Assembly: GCA_016194835.1 (NCBI GenBank)
Contig: JACQAU010000173.1
Coordinates: 1-7,507 of the forward strand
Length of the DNA stretch: 7,507 nucleotides
Reading direction: 5' to 3'
Source: Deltaproteobacteria bacterium
Lineage (GTDB): Bacteria; Bdellovibrionota; UBA1018
Part shown: in pieces, positions 1-6,041 of the stretch
How positions within the stretch are numbered: position 1 is the stretch's first letter
Layout: each line of letters opens with the position of its first letter
Made by a program: the position numbers and the translations under genes
The notes under the pieces: generated by a model
What the model saw: only the letters and a program-made list of their open reading frames with translations
Database searches by the model: none
Told to the model about the DNA's origin: nothing

Positions 1-343
1 GAAAAGTCATGAAGAAACCATGAACTTAGCTTGGAACCCTGATGTGACCGTAAGAACACGCGGAGTTATGGAAAAATGTACATTCTGTACACAGAGAATC
101 AGAGAAGCCAAAGAAAGCGCTAAAGACTTAAATACAAATATTAAAGACGGGGACATCCAAACAGCTTGCCAGCAAACTTGCCCCACGCAAGCAATTGTTT
201 TTGGAGACATGAATGACCCGCACAGTGCAGTTTCTAAATTAAAAGGAGACTTAAGAGCCTTTCGAGTTCTAGAAGAAGTAAACACAAAACCATCTATTTC
301 TTATTTAACAAAAGTAAGAAATAAAGAAATTAAACACGGCTAA
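1..343 (+). CDS. actB: ACIII iron-sulfur subunit ActB, C-terminal end (5' truncated by window)
   Basis: Partial gene: the frame is open from base 2 and ends at TAA 341-343, so about 113 C-terminal residues are visible. ActB is the large peripheral subunit of alternative complex III, made of a molybdopterin-oxidoreductase-like part without cofactor and a ferredoxin-like part carrying Fe-S clusters. The visible end is the ferredoxin-like part. Counting from the Met at 20, it shows C20-x2-C23 in the block GVMEKCTFCTQRI and C50-x3-C54-P in ACQQTCPTQAIVFGD, the typical second half of paired cluster motifs. The tail (VLEEVNTKPSISYLTKVRN) matches the usual ActB ending. The Met at 20 is internal and not a start. 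The stop lies 5 bases before actC, so the two are co-transcribed. The identification rests on the motifs together with actCDEF directly downstream. A generic NrfC/PsrB-type ferredoxin is the alternative, but the operon argues against it. Confidence 0.92.
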   Translation, partial: KSHEETMNLAWNPDVTVRTRGVMEKCTFCTQRIREAKESAKDLNTNIKDGDIQTACQQTCPTQAIVFGDMNDPHSAVSKLKGDLRAFRVLEEVNTKPSISYLTKVRNKEIKHG

Positions 344-348
344 AAATT

Positions 349-1734
349 ATGCAAGTAAATACTGTTTATCAACCAGAAATTTTGATTCAAAATAATAAAA
401 CATTTTCTGACGTAAATAATGAAGTATCTGTTCATACGGAGAGATTTCCAACTTTCAAATGGTGGTTTTGTTTCTTAGCTGCTACAAGCGCTTTTTTATT
501 GGGCGCTACGTTGGCAAGCATTATGTTTCGAGATGGGCTAGGAGTTTTAGGTTTGAACCAGCCCAATGGCTGGGGTGTTTTTATTGTTAATTTCGTATTT
601 TGGATTGGCATCGGGCACGCCGGTACACTAATTTCTGCTATTTTATTTTTGTTCCGTCAAAAATGGAGAACTGCAATTAATCGATCGGCAGAAGCCATGA
701 CAATTTTTGCTGTTATGACAGCTTTGATTTTTCCTGTTATTCATACAGGAAGACCCTGGTACGCTATTTTTTGGCTCATCCCTTATCCAAACCAACGGGG
801 ACTTTGGGTAAATTTTAGATCTCCTTTGCTTTGGGATGTGTTTGCAGTAGGAACTTATTTTACCATTTCACTTATATTTTGGTACATTGGAATGATCCCT
901 GATTTAGCTTCAATACGGGATAGAGCAAAGAATGGTATCAGAAAATTTATTTATACGGTCTTATCGTTGGGATGGAGAGGATCAAATAAGCATTGGTCCC
1001 ATTATGAAATCGCCTACATGATTTTAGCCGGACTTTCGACTCCCCTGGTTCTTTCAGTGCACTCCGTAGTGTCTTTTGATTTTGCTGTTGCTAATTTACC
1101 AGGCTGGCACACAACTATATTTCCACCATATTTTGTGGCTGGAGCGATTTTTTCTGGATTCGCCATGGTGGTTACGCTTTTGATAATTGCACGAGAAATG
1201 TTTAATTTGCAATCGTATATCACCATAAATCACCTAGAAAAAATGAATAAAATCATAATGGCAACTGGTATGATGGTGGGCTATGCCTATGCGTGCGAAT
1301 TCTTTATTGCCTGGTATAGTGGCAATCCTTTCGAAGCTTACGCATTTGTCAACAGAGCTTTTGGCCCTTACTGGTGGGCATATTGGACTATGGCTAGCTG
1401 TAATGTTTTAATACCTCAAATCTTCTGGTTCAAAAAAGCTCGCACAAGTATTCCAGTAATGTTTGTTGTTGCGCTTTTCGTAAATATAGGGATGTGGTTT
1501 GAAAGATTTGTCATTACGGTAACTTCATTACACAGAGATTTTGTGCCTTCTAGTTGGGCATATTATGTTCCAACTTGGTATGATTGGGGAATTACGTTTG
1601 GTAGCTTTGGGTGGTTTTTAATGTGGTTTTTACTTTTTTGTCGATTTTTACCAGTAATTGCAATGGCAGAGATAAAAGCAATAATGCCTACAGAAGAAAT
1701 ACGCAAGGAGGTTCATACTAATGGCTCAAAATAA
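349..1734 (+). CDS. actC: ACIII membrane subunit ActC (NrfD/PsrC-like quinol-binding protein)
   Basis: 461 residues, full family length. ActC is one of the two large membrane subunits of alternative complex III. From family knowledge it contributes a quinol oxidation site near the periplasmic face, next to the Fe-S subunit ActB. About ten hydrophobic segments can be read, roughly at residues 38-60, 76-103, 117-135, 160-182, 222-242, 262-282, 303-323, 342-362, 366-388 and 410-432. Hallmark NrfD-family stretches are IGIGHAGTLIS (86-96), FPVIHTGRPW (128-137), the SVHSVVSFDFA...PGWHTTIFPPYF region (236-262) and MWFERFVI (382-389). The start ATG lies 5 bases after the actB stop and has no clear Shine-Dalgarno, which suggests translational coupling to actB. 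The 3' end overlaps actD by 14 bases and contains the actD ribosome site. Nothing looks broken. Confidence 0.95.
   Translation: MQVNTVYQPEILIQNNKTFSDVNNEVSVHTERFPTFKWWFCFLAATSAFLLGATLASIMFRDGLGVLGLNQPNGWGVFIVNFVFWIGIGHAGTLISAILFLFRQKWRTAINRSAEAMTIFAVMTALIFPVIHTGRPWYAIFWLIPYPNQRGLWVNFRSPLLWDVFAVGTYFTISLIFWYIGMIPDLASIRDRAKNGIRKFIYTVLSLGWRGSNKHWSHYEIAYMILAGLSTPLVLSVHSVVSFDFAVANLPGWHTTIFPPYFVAGAIFSGFAMVVTLLIIAREMFNLQSYITINHLEKMNKIIMATGMMVGYAYACEFFIAWYSGNPFEAYAFVNRAFGPYWWAYWTMASCNVLIPQIFWFKKARTSIPVMFVVALFVNIGMWFERFVITVTSLHRDFVPSSWAYYVPTWYDWGITFGSFGWFLMWFLLFCRFLPVIAMAEIKAIMPTEEIRKEVHTNGSK
1705..1711 (+). promoter_or_regulatory. Shine-Dalgarno of actD inside the end of actC
   Basis: AAGGAGG lies 9 bases before the actD ATG at 1721, within the last codons of actC. 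It is the strongest ribosome site in the act cluster and fixes the actD start despite the 14-base overlap. Confidence 0.8.
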
Positions 1735-2299
1735 TGCCAATTCTAAAAAACTTTCAGGAGTAGTTGGTATTTTCGATGAACCACGCGCTCTAATTATGGC
1801 AACTAAAAAAGCTAGAGAATTTGGATTTAAACACTTTGATGCTTTCACGCCTTATCCAGTGCATGGGCTAGAAGTTGCTGCCGGACTAAAACGTTCGCCA
1901 ATCCCTTATGTGACTTTTGTTTTTGGTTTAGTTGGCTGTGTGTTGGCTTTTTTGTATCAGTATTGGACTTCAGCAATTGATTGGGCGCTAAATATTGGTG
2001 GTAAGCCATATAATTCATGGCCTGCGTTTGTGCCTATTATGTTTGAGGTCACTATTTTATTAGGAGGACTGTCGACCGCAGCAGCTTTATTTATCTTTTG
2101 TGGATTGCCAAATCTAAAAAAGAAAGCATTTGATTTGTCTATTACACGAGATCGGTTTGCGCTAATGATTGAGACACCAAACTTAGCCACAAACTTAGAT
2201 GTAAAAGATAATTTAAAAAAAACTAAGGAGTTTTTACAATCAGTGGGCGCTAAAGAAGTACGTGAAGTTTATGAAGAAGGATGGGGTTTTAGTTTATGA
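1721..2299 (+). CDS. actD: ACIII small membrane subunit ActD (DUF3341 family)
   Basis: 192 residues, typical for ActD/DUF3341. This small subunit has two transmembrane helices and packs against the ActC side of alternative complex III; its own catalytic role is not established. The N-terminal cytoplasmic-type domain (LSGVVGIFDEPRALIMATKKAREFGFKHFDAFTPYPVHGLE, about 11-51) is the family signature. Hydrophobic helices follow at about 62-82 and 102-128. They flank a short loop containing KPYNSWPAFVPIMFE (95-109), also conserved in the family. The soluble C-terminal tail (about 130-192) includes RDRFALMIET. The start is fixed by AAGGAGG 9 bases upstream. It overlaps actC by 14 bases and actE by 4 bases (ATGA at 2296-2299), so the order and coupling match a single polycistronic message. 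Confidence 0.94.
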   Translation: MAQNNANSKKLSGVVGIFDEPRALIMATKKAREFGFKHFDAFTPYPVHGLEVAAGLKRSPIPYVTFVFGLVGCVLAFLYQYWTSAIDWALNIGGKPYNSWPAFVPIMFEVTILLGGLSTAAALFIFCGLPNLKKKAFDLSITRDRFALMIETPNLATNLDVKDNLKKTKEFLQSVGAKEVREVYEEGWGFSL

Positions 2300-2874
2300 C
2301 TCGTCCAGTGGTACTTGTGACATTAATAGCGTTTGGAATGACATTGGGATGTTCTTTTTTTAAACATGAAAAACCTGATTTTATTTACATGCCAGATATG
2401 GTTTACAGTCCAGCCTTTAAAGCACAAAAAGAAGGTGCAATGAGAGAGCCTCCTTTGGGAACAGTGCCAAGAAATTTTACGCCTTATGCATATGCTAAAG
2501 ATCCAATCAAAGGTGCTGAACTTGCTGGAAAGGAGTTAACAAATTTACTAGCAAGGACAGAAGATGTCTTTTTAAGGGGACAAGTGCTTTTTAATACTTT
2601 TTGTATTGTTTGCCATGGAAAGTTTGGAGAAGGGGATGGATATATTGTGCCAAAATTTCCAAGACCACCGTCATTGCAATCTGACAAAGTGCGCACTTGG
2701 CCTGATGGCCGAATTTATCATGTCATTAGTGCGGGGCAAAATTTAATGCCAAGTTATGCTACACAAATTGATACACAAGACAGATGGGCCATTATTCATT
2801 ATATACGGGCTTTACAGCGAGCAAAACATCCAACACCCGAGGATTTAGCGAGGATCAAATATGTTAACCGCTGA
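2296..2874 (+). CDS. actE: ACIII mono-heme cytochrome c subunit ActE
   Basis: 192 residues. ActE carries one c-type heme on the periplasmic side and is thought to help pass electrons from the complex to its acceptor. A single CxxCH heme-attachment motif, CIVCH, is at 103-107. It is followed by GKFGEGDGYIVPKFPRPPSL, and a likely axial Met is at 151 in GQNLMPSYATQI, so His107/Met151 ligation is expected. The N-terminus is short and hydrophobic (residues 4-18), ending in T-L-G-Cys19. That is compatible with signal peptidase II processing and a lipid anchor, although the -3 residue is Thr rather than the usual Leu. The stretch PDFIYMPDMVYSPAFKAQ (about 27-44) is typical of the family. The start ATG shares bases with the actD stop (ATGA), and the 3' end overlaps actF by 14 bases. 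Confidence 0.94.
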   Translation: MTRPVVLVTLIAFGMTLGCSFFKHEKPDFIYMPDMVYSPAFKAQKEGAMREPPLGTVPRNFTPYAYAKDPIKGAELAGKELTNLLARTEDVFLRGQVLFNTFCIVCHGKFGEGDGYIVPKFPRPPSLQSDKVRTWPDGRIYHVISAGQNLMPSYATQIDTQDRWAIIHYIRALQRAKHPTPEDLARIKYVNR

Positions 2875-4048
2875 AGTAAGACAGGTAAAAAATCCAGGGT
2901 CGTTAATTGCTGCGCCATCTGTAAAGACGATGTTTTTAGTGTTCTCACTCATTGGTGTAGTGACGTTTATGGTGGGGTTATTTTTAGATCCAAAAAGAAT
3001 GTGGTTTAGTTTCTTACATAATCATTTTTATTTTTTGACTTTAGCTTTAGGGGGACTTTTTTTTGCTGCTTTACAGTGGTTAACCCAAGCCATGTGGAGC
3101 GCTCCTGTAAGGCGCATTAGTGAAGCATTGACATCGTTTTTGCCGATTTCGTTAATTACATTTTTAATTTTATTGTTTGGAATTCATTACCTTTACCCTT
3201 GGAGTTATAAGGGAGATATAGTATTGGCTGGAAAATCTGGATATTTAAATATAAATTTTTTTATCCTTAGAAATTTGCTTGCCATTGGGCTTTGGGTTTT
3301 TTTTGCAATAAAAATGATTGGAAACTCGCTTAAGCAAGATAAGGATGGAAGTTTAGCTTGGACAAAGAAAAATCGTGTTTTGTCGCCTATATTTATTATT
3401 TTATTTGCCCTAACTTACACGATGGTTAGTTTTGATCAATTGATGAGCCTGGATCCTCATTGGTTTAGCACGATTTTCGGAGTTTATTGTTTTGCTGGTC
3501 TTTTTTATTCAAATTTAGCTTTAACTTGCGTGTTGACGGTTTTATTAAAACGCCAAGGATATCTAGAAGGAATTGTAAATGAAAACCATCTACATGATCT
3601 AGGAAAGTTCATGTTCGCATTTATTGTATTTTGGGCTTATATTGCATTTTGCCAATTTATGTTAATTTGGTACGCAAATTTACCCGAAGAAACTTCTTAT
3701 TTCCTCAATCGCATGCATGGTGGCTGGATTTATGTTTCGTTATTTCTGTTAATTGGAAAGTTTATTATTCCATTTTTTATTCTTTTACCAAGGGGTGCAA
3801 AACGGAATGAAAAATTATTATTTAATATTGGTATTTATATGTTAGTTGCACAGTGGATTGATTTTTATTGGATTATCCAACCACAGTATGCACCAGATGG
3901 CCCAGTTTTTGGTTTGATCGAAATAGGTATTTTATTGGGTTTTTTAGGTATTTTTGGTTTAGTAGTTCAGAAATTTTTATCTACACATAATCTTGTAGCA
4001 ATTGGTGATCCGAGGTTGGTAGAGGCGGTTACTCACCATCATCAGTGA
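2861..4048 (+). CDS. actF: ACIII membrane subunit ActF (quinol:cytochrome c oxidoreductase quinone-binding subunit)
   Basis: 395 residues, usual length for ActF, a polytopic NrfD-related membrane subunit paired with ActC. About ten hydrophobic helices can be read, among them 24-42, 56-74, 91-110, 133-150, 174-190, 203-228, 250-270, 288-308, 319-338 and 348-370. Family blocks visible are MVSFDQLMSLDPHWFSTIFG (188-207), KFMFAFIVFWAYIAFCQFML with IWYANLPEET (249-278) and the terminal GDPRL. The ATG at 2861 has AGGA 6 bases upstream (2851-2854) and overlaps the actE stop by 14 bases. It is the last gene of the cluster: a hairpin begins 3 bases after the stop and the next gene is on the other strand. 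In many genomes ACIII operons continue into cytochrome oxidase genes; here they do not. Confidence 0.94.
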   Translation: MLTAEVRQVKNPGSLIAAPSVKTMFLVFSLIGVVTFMVGLFLDPKRMWFSFLHNHFYFLTLALGGLFFAALQWLTQAMWSAPVRRISEALTSFLPISLITFLILLFGIHYLYPWSYKGDIVLAGKSGYLNINFFILRNLLAIGLWVFFAIKMIGNSLKQDKDGSLAWTKKNRVLSPIFIILFALTYTMVSFDQLMSLDPHWFSTIFGVYCFAGLFYSNLALTCVLTVLLKRQGYLEGIVNENHLHDLGKFMFAFIVFWAYIAFCQFMLIWYANLPEETSYFLNRMHGGWIYVSLFLLIGKFIIPFFILLPRGAKRNEKLLFNIGIYMLVAQWIDFYWIIQPQYAPDGPVFGLIEIGILLGFLGIFGLVVQKFLSTHNLVAIGDPRLVEAVTHHHQ

Positions 4049-4050
4049 GA

Positions 4051-4085
4051 CATCAAGGAAAGGGGATTTCCCCCTCACCTTGATG
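4051..4085. terminator. Hairpin between convergent actF and CARDB genes, probable bidirectional terminator
   Basis: CATCAAGG (4051-4058) pairs perfectly with CCTTGATG (4078-4085). After a 2x2 internal loop, AGGGG (4061-4065) pairs with CCCCT (4071-4075) around a 5-base loop. The hairpin lies 3 bases after the actF stop and 13 bases beyond the stop of the opposite-strand gene. Neither side has a run of T, so it is not a textbook intrinsic terminator. It could act as a transcript-end stabiliser or processing barrier. Confidence 0.65.
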
Positions 4086-4098
4086 TAAGTAAATGCTA

Positions 4099-4569
4099 TT
4101 AACCAATTCCAAAAAATGATTTTGAATTGTTTTGCTCGTTACATTCTTTAATTTGGAAAATCGAATCCACAATAGCAGTATAATTAGCGTCTGGATTGTA
4201 GATCCAATATGGTAGTCTAAATATCAATGTTCTTGACATGCCGGCTGCAAGTGGAAGTGTATTTTGATTATAAACTACCCCATCTGCAATTAGTCGGACT
4301 TGGAAAGGTAAAACAGTCGAAACAGTGCCAATGTTTTTAATGACCACTTGGATCACCGATTGTCGATTAGTATCATCCCAGTTTGGATTTGGCAGTGCTT
4401 TCACTATTAAGTCAGCACGTAAGCAAAAGGGTATAATTATGGGAGCGGGTGGAGCCAATGCTTCATCTCCTTGCATATCCATAAAATCATCTTCTAGTTC
4501 TTGTCTAGCAAAAGAATACGCATATGAGCACATTAAAACACTAAGTAATACAATTATATTTTTTTTCAT
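4099..4569 (-). CDS. small exported protein with a CARDB-type domain
   Basis: 156 residues. A Sec signal peptide is evident: KK at 3-4, a hydrophobic core at 5-19, and likely cleavage near SYAYSFA-R (about 21/22). After an acidic and then Pro-rich linker (24-48), residues about 52-150 look like a CARDB beta-sandwich. It starts ADLIVKAL, has the strand IQVVIKNIGTVST (73-85), then VRLIADG, LAAGMSRTLIFRLPY, and the typical ending IKECNEQNNSKSF (140-152), where N-E-x-N-N is the calling card of CARDB-like repeats. Two Cys (49 and 143) could form a disulfide. CARDB domains usually occur as extracellular adhesion or binding modules, often in larger proteins. A single-domain protein suggests a periplasmic or secreted binding role, but no ligand can be inferred. 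The start is well supported by AAAGGAGGT 8 bases upstream (4578-4586, - strand). It is convergent with actF and looks monocistronic. Confidence 0.72.
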   Translation of the reverse strand: MKKNIIVLLSVLMCSYAYSFARQELEDDFMDMQGDEALAPPAPIIIPFCLRADLIVKALPNPNWDDTNRQSVIQVVIKNIGTVSTVLPFQVRLIADGVVYNQNTLPLAAGMSRTLIFRLPYWIYNPDANYTAIVDSIFQIKECNEQNNSKSFFGIG

Positions 4570-4717
4570 TTTGTTATACCTCCTTTAGGTAATTAATTAA
4601 GGTTAAAATACTTAATGTTTTTAAAAGCAATGAACATGCCAACTGATAAAAATTTCTGGTAATCAGCTCTAGAAGCGAGAAAGCAAAGGAAAAATATTTT
4701 TTTATCATATTGATTTT

Positions 4718-4735
4718 TTGCAACCACTATTGCAA
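4718..4735. promoter_or_regulatory. paired TTGCAA palindromes, possible operator
   Basis: TTGCAA (4718-4723), six bases, then TTGCAA (4730-4735). Each hexamer is itself a palindrome and the two are 12 bases apart start to start, about one helical turn. It lies about 30 bases upstream of the candidate -10 of the metallophosphatase gene. The spacing suits a dimeric or paired regulator, but no regulator can be named and the hexamers are AT-biased enough to arise by chance. Confidence 0.3.
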
Positions 4736-4765
4736 ACTGGGGGCAAATCGCACCACGACAAACCG

Positions 4766-4774
4766 TGTTATACT
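4766..4774 (+). promoter_or_regulatory. candidate extended -10 promoter for the metallophosphatase gene
   Basis: TGTTATACT contains a TG-n extension followed by TATACT (4769-4774), a 5/6 match to the sigma-70 -10 consensus. No good -35 hexamer lies 16-18 bases upstream, which extended -10 promoters tolerate. A start near 4781 would give a leader of about 54 bases before the ATG at 4835. Confidence 0.4.
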
Positions 4775-4805
4775 GAGCCAAGATTTAAAAATAAATAGAC
4801 AAAAC

Positions 4806-4824
4806 GGAATAAATTTTATATTCC
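4806..4824 (+). repeat. imperfect palindrome just upstream of the metallophosphatase start
   Basis: GGAATA (4806-4811) and TATTCC (4819-4824) are perfect inverted arms around seven A/T bases, ending 10 bases before the start ATG. It lies in the leader, where a Shine-Dalgarno would be expected, so it could form a weak RNA hairpin or a protein site. Biological meaning is unproven. Confidence 0.35.
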
Positions 4825-4834
4825 ATATGCGTTT

Positions 4835-5923
4835 ATGAAAATTCGTTATTGGCTATTTAGTTTTGTTGTTTTGATAAGTTTTGTTTGGATTTTTTCTTCT
4901 TTACACGCGGGCAATAATTTTGACTTCAAGGAGCCTGCATGGACTTCTTTGAGCGAACAGGAGTTAGAACAATACGACACACTTTATGCAATGAGCGATA
5001 TCCATGGGACTTTTGAAAGATTTACCACTTTATTAGAAAATGCGAATCTCATTGAAAAAGACAGCTCTGATATAGGATATGATTGGGTTGGAAATAAAAA
5101 TGCACTTAAAAAAACCATACTTATTTTAGTTGGTGATTATATTGGAAAAGAAAATTACAAAGATTATGATCCTATTGGAGTAATTCTTTTGATTAAAAAA
5201 CTTCAAAAACAGGCAGCACTCAGAAGAGACAAAATCATTGTACTTTTGGGAAATCATGAAGCCGAATTTTTAGCCGATCCTGAAAAAAATTTTAAAAAAG
5301 GCCCAGACTTAGAAAGCTTGATAAAACATGTTCATCACGTATATGGCATTACGCCAAAAGACTTAGAGGATCATTCTGAGACAAAGGCTGCAATAAAAAT
5401 AATCGCAAAAAAATTATTTGAAAGTGAGTTTGGTGATGATCTGAAAACATTTCCGATTGGGGCAAAAATCGGGGGTTGGCTTTTTGCGCATTCTGGTTAC
5501 ATGGATGTTAATGACAAAAGTGTCGGAGCTTATTTGAGTAAAATCACAAATGCTTGGGTAAACAAAAATTACGAAATTTTAGTGGATAAGAACTTACCTC
5601 TCTCTTCTTTCTTAGAAGCACATAATTGGTGGGACGAAAAGTCTAAACGCGAACACACGAAATCTATTTTAGACCAACTCAAATTAACGGGATTAGTTAT
5701 GGGACACGATCCGGATGCTCTACACCGAAGAGGTGAGATAGCACTCGCGGAAAGTCAATTCCTCATAAAATTAGATACGGGCATGAATATGCAGGCTGAT
5801 GATTCAAAGGGAAAATTGCTACAGTGTCCTATTGCGGCTATTCTTAGCAATACAAAAAAACAATGCGAGCAATTGGATGAAAAAGGGCGCACAGTATCCA
5901 TTCCTGTAATAGCCGGATATTGA
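4835..5923 (+). CDS. exported PPP-type (Shewanella-like) calcineurin-fold metallophosphatase
   Basis: 362 residues. A signal peptide is clear (KIR, hydrophobic 6-22, likely cleavage after LHA at 25), so the enzyme is predicted to be periplasmic or secreted. The metallophosphoesterase motifs appear in order: D55-I-H57-G, G100-D101-Y, G139-N140-H141-E142, A218-H219-S-G and G290-H291-D. Together these supply the two-metal ligands and the proton-donor His of the phosphoprotein phosphatase (PPP) superfamily. KLDTGM (312-317) matches the end of the fold. The order and the LGNHEAEFL block most resemble Shewanella-like PPP phosphatases, some of which act on phosphotyrosine. The GDxxDRG motif is altered to GDYIGKE (100-106), so the usual DRG Arg is absent. 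An insert (about 145-205) separates GNHE from the AHSG motif. The substrate cannot be read from the sequence. No strong Shine-Dalgarno precedes the ATG; a three-codon ATG frame (4827-4838) overlaps the start. The neighbour downstream is a Cys-based phosphatase. Confidence 0.82.
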   Translation: MKIRYWLFSFVVLISFVWIFSSLHAGNNFDFKEPAWTSLSEQELEQYDTLYAMSDIHGTFERFTTLLENANLIEKDSSDIGYDWVGNKNALKKTILILVGDYIGKENYKDYDPIGVILLIKKLQKQAALRRDKIIVLLGNHEAEFLADPEKNFKKGPDLESLIKHVHHVYGITPKDLEDHSETKAAIKIIAKKLFESEFGDDLKTFPIGAKIGGWLFAHSGYMDVNDKSVGAYLSKITNAWVNKNYEILVDKNLPLSSFLEAHNWWDEKSKREHTKSILDQLKLTGLVMGHDPDALHRRGEIALAESQFLIKLDTGMNMQADDSKGKLLQCPIAAILSNTKKQCEQLDEKGRTVSIPVIAGY

Positions 5924-6041
5924 GTAGTAACGGCCACAGGACGATCCCGTGAGACCAAGAGAAGAAAGAGTGCGTATAGACTAATTTGACGCATAGAGTT
6001 AGATATACTACTCCTTTGTACATGATATGTGGAGCAAGAAT
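5924..6041 (+). other. intergenic gap between the two phosphatase genes with weak hairpin and possible -10
   Basis: 118 bases. An imperfect hairpin, CACAGGA (5935-5941) / TCCCGTG (5945-5951) with one mismatch and a 3-base loop, sits shortly after the metallophosphatase stop; it has no T-run. TATACT at 6004-6009 is a plausible -10 for the next gene. TTGACG at 5986-5991 resembles a -35 but the spacer is only 12 bases, too short for a standard sigma-70 promoter. Separate transcription of the downstream gene is therefore possible but not shown. Confidence 0.35.
6031..6034 (+). promoter_or_regulatory. Shine-Dalgarno deciding the start at 6042
   Basis: GGAG ends 7 bases before ATG 6042. The alternative in-frame ATG at 6027 lies upstream of this site and would add only MWSKN. 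The later start gives a cleaner signal peptide, so 6042 is preferred. Confidence 0.6.

Larger units (their letters stand above)
4570..4834. other. AT-rich divergent intergenic region
   Basis: 265 bases between the divergent CARDB and metallophosphatase genes. It holds the CARDB Shine-Dalgarno (4578-4586, - strand), an AT palindrome AAAAATATTTTT (4690-4701), the paired TTGCAA elements (4718-4735), a possible + strand extended -10 (4766-4774) and an imperfect palindrome (4806-4824). I found no convincing - strand promoter for the CARDB gene. A 62-codon TTG-initiated frame on the - strand (4593-4781) has no family signature and no ribosome site that I can see. Confidence 0.6.

Noticed and set aside
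20..22. ATG at 20 as the start of a small ferredoxin gene
   Set aside because: The frame is open to the window edge, and the content matches the internal Fe-S domain of ActB, so it is an internal Met.
4325..4588. 87-codon + strand frame antisense to the CARDB gene
   Set aside because: The - strand frame has the signal peptide, strong Shine-Dalgarno and CARDB motifs; this one has none.
4593..4781. 62-codon - strand frame upstream of the CARDB gene, starting at TTG
   Set aside because: Rare start, no ribosome site, no family signature, and it runs through AT-rich intergenic sequence with operator-like elements. Probably chance.
5755..5994. 79-codon - strand frame with a hydrophobic N-terminus
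   Set aside because: Mostly antisense to the 3' end of the metallophosphatase gene, whose motifs are intact. The signal-like start is coincidental as far as can be seen.
5986..6009. TTGACG...TATACT as a sigma-70 promoter for the Cys phosphatase
   Set aside because: The hexamers are good but the spacer is only 12 bases, too short for normal recognition. Kept only as a tentative -10.
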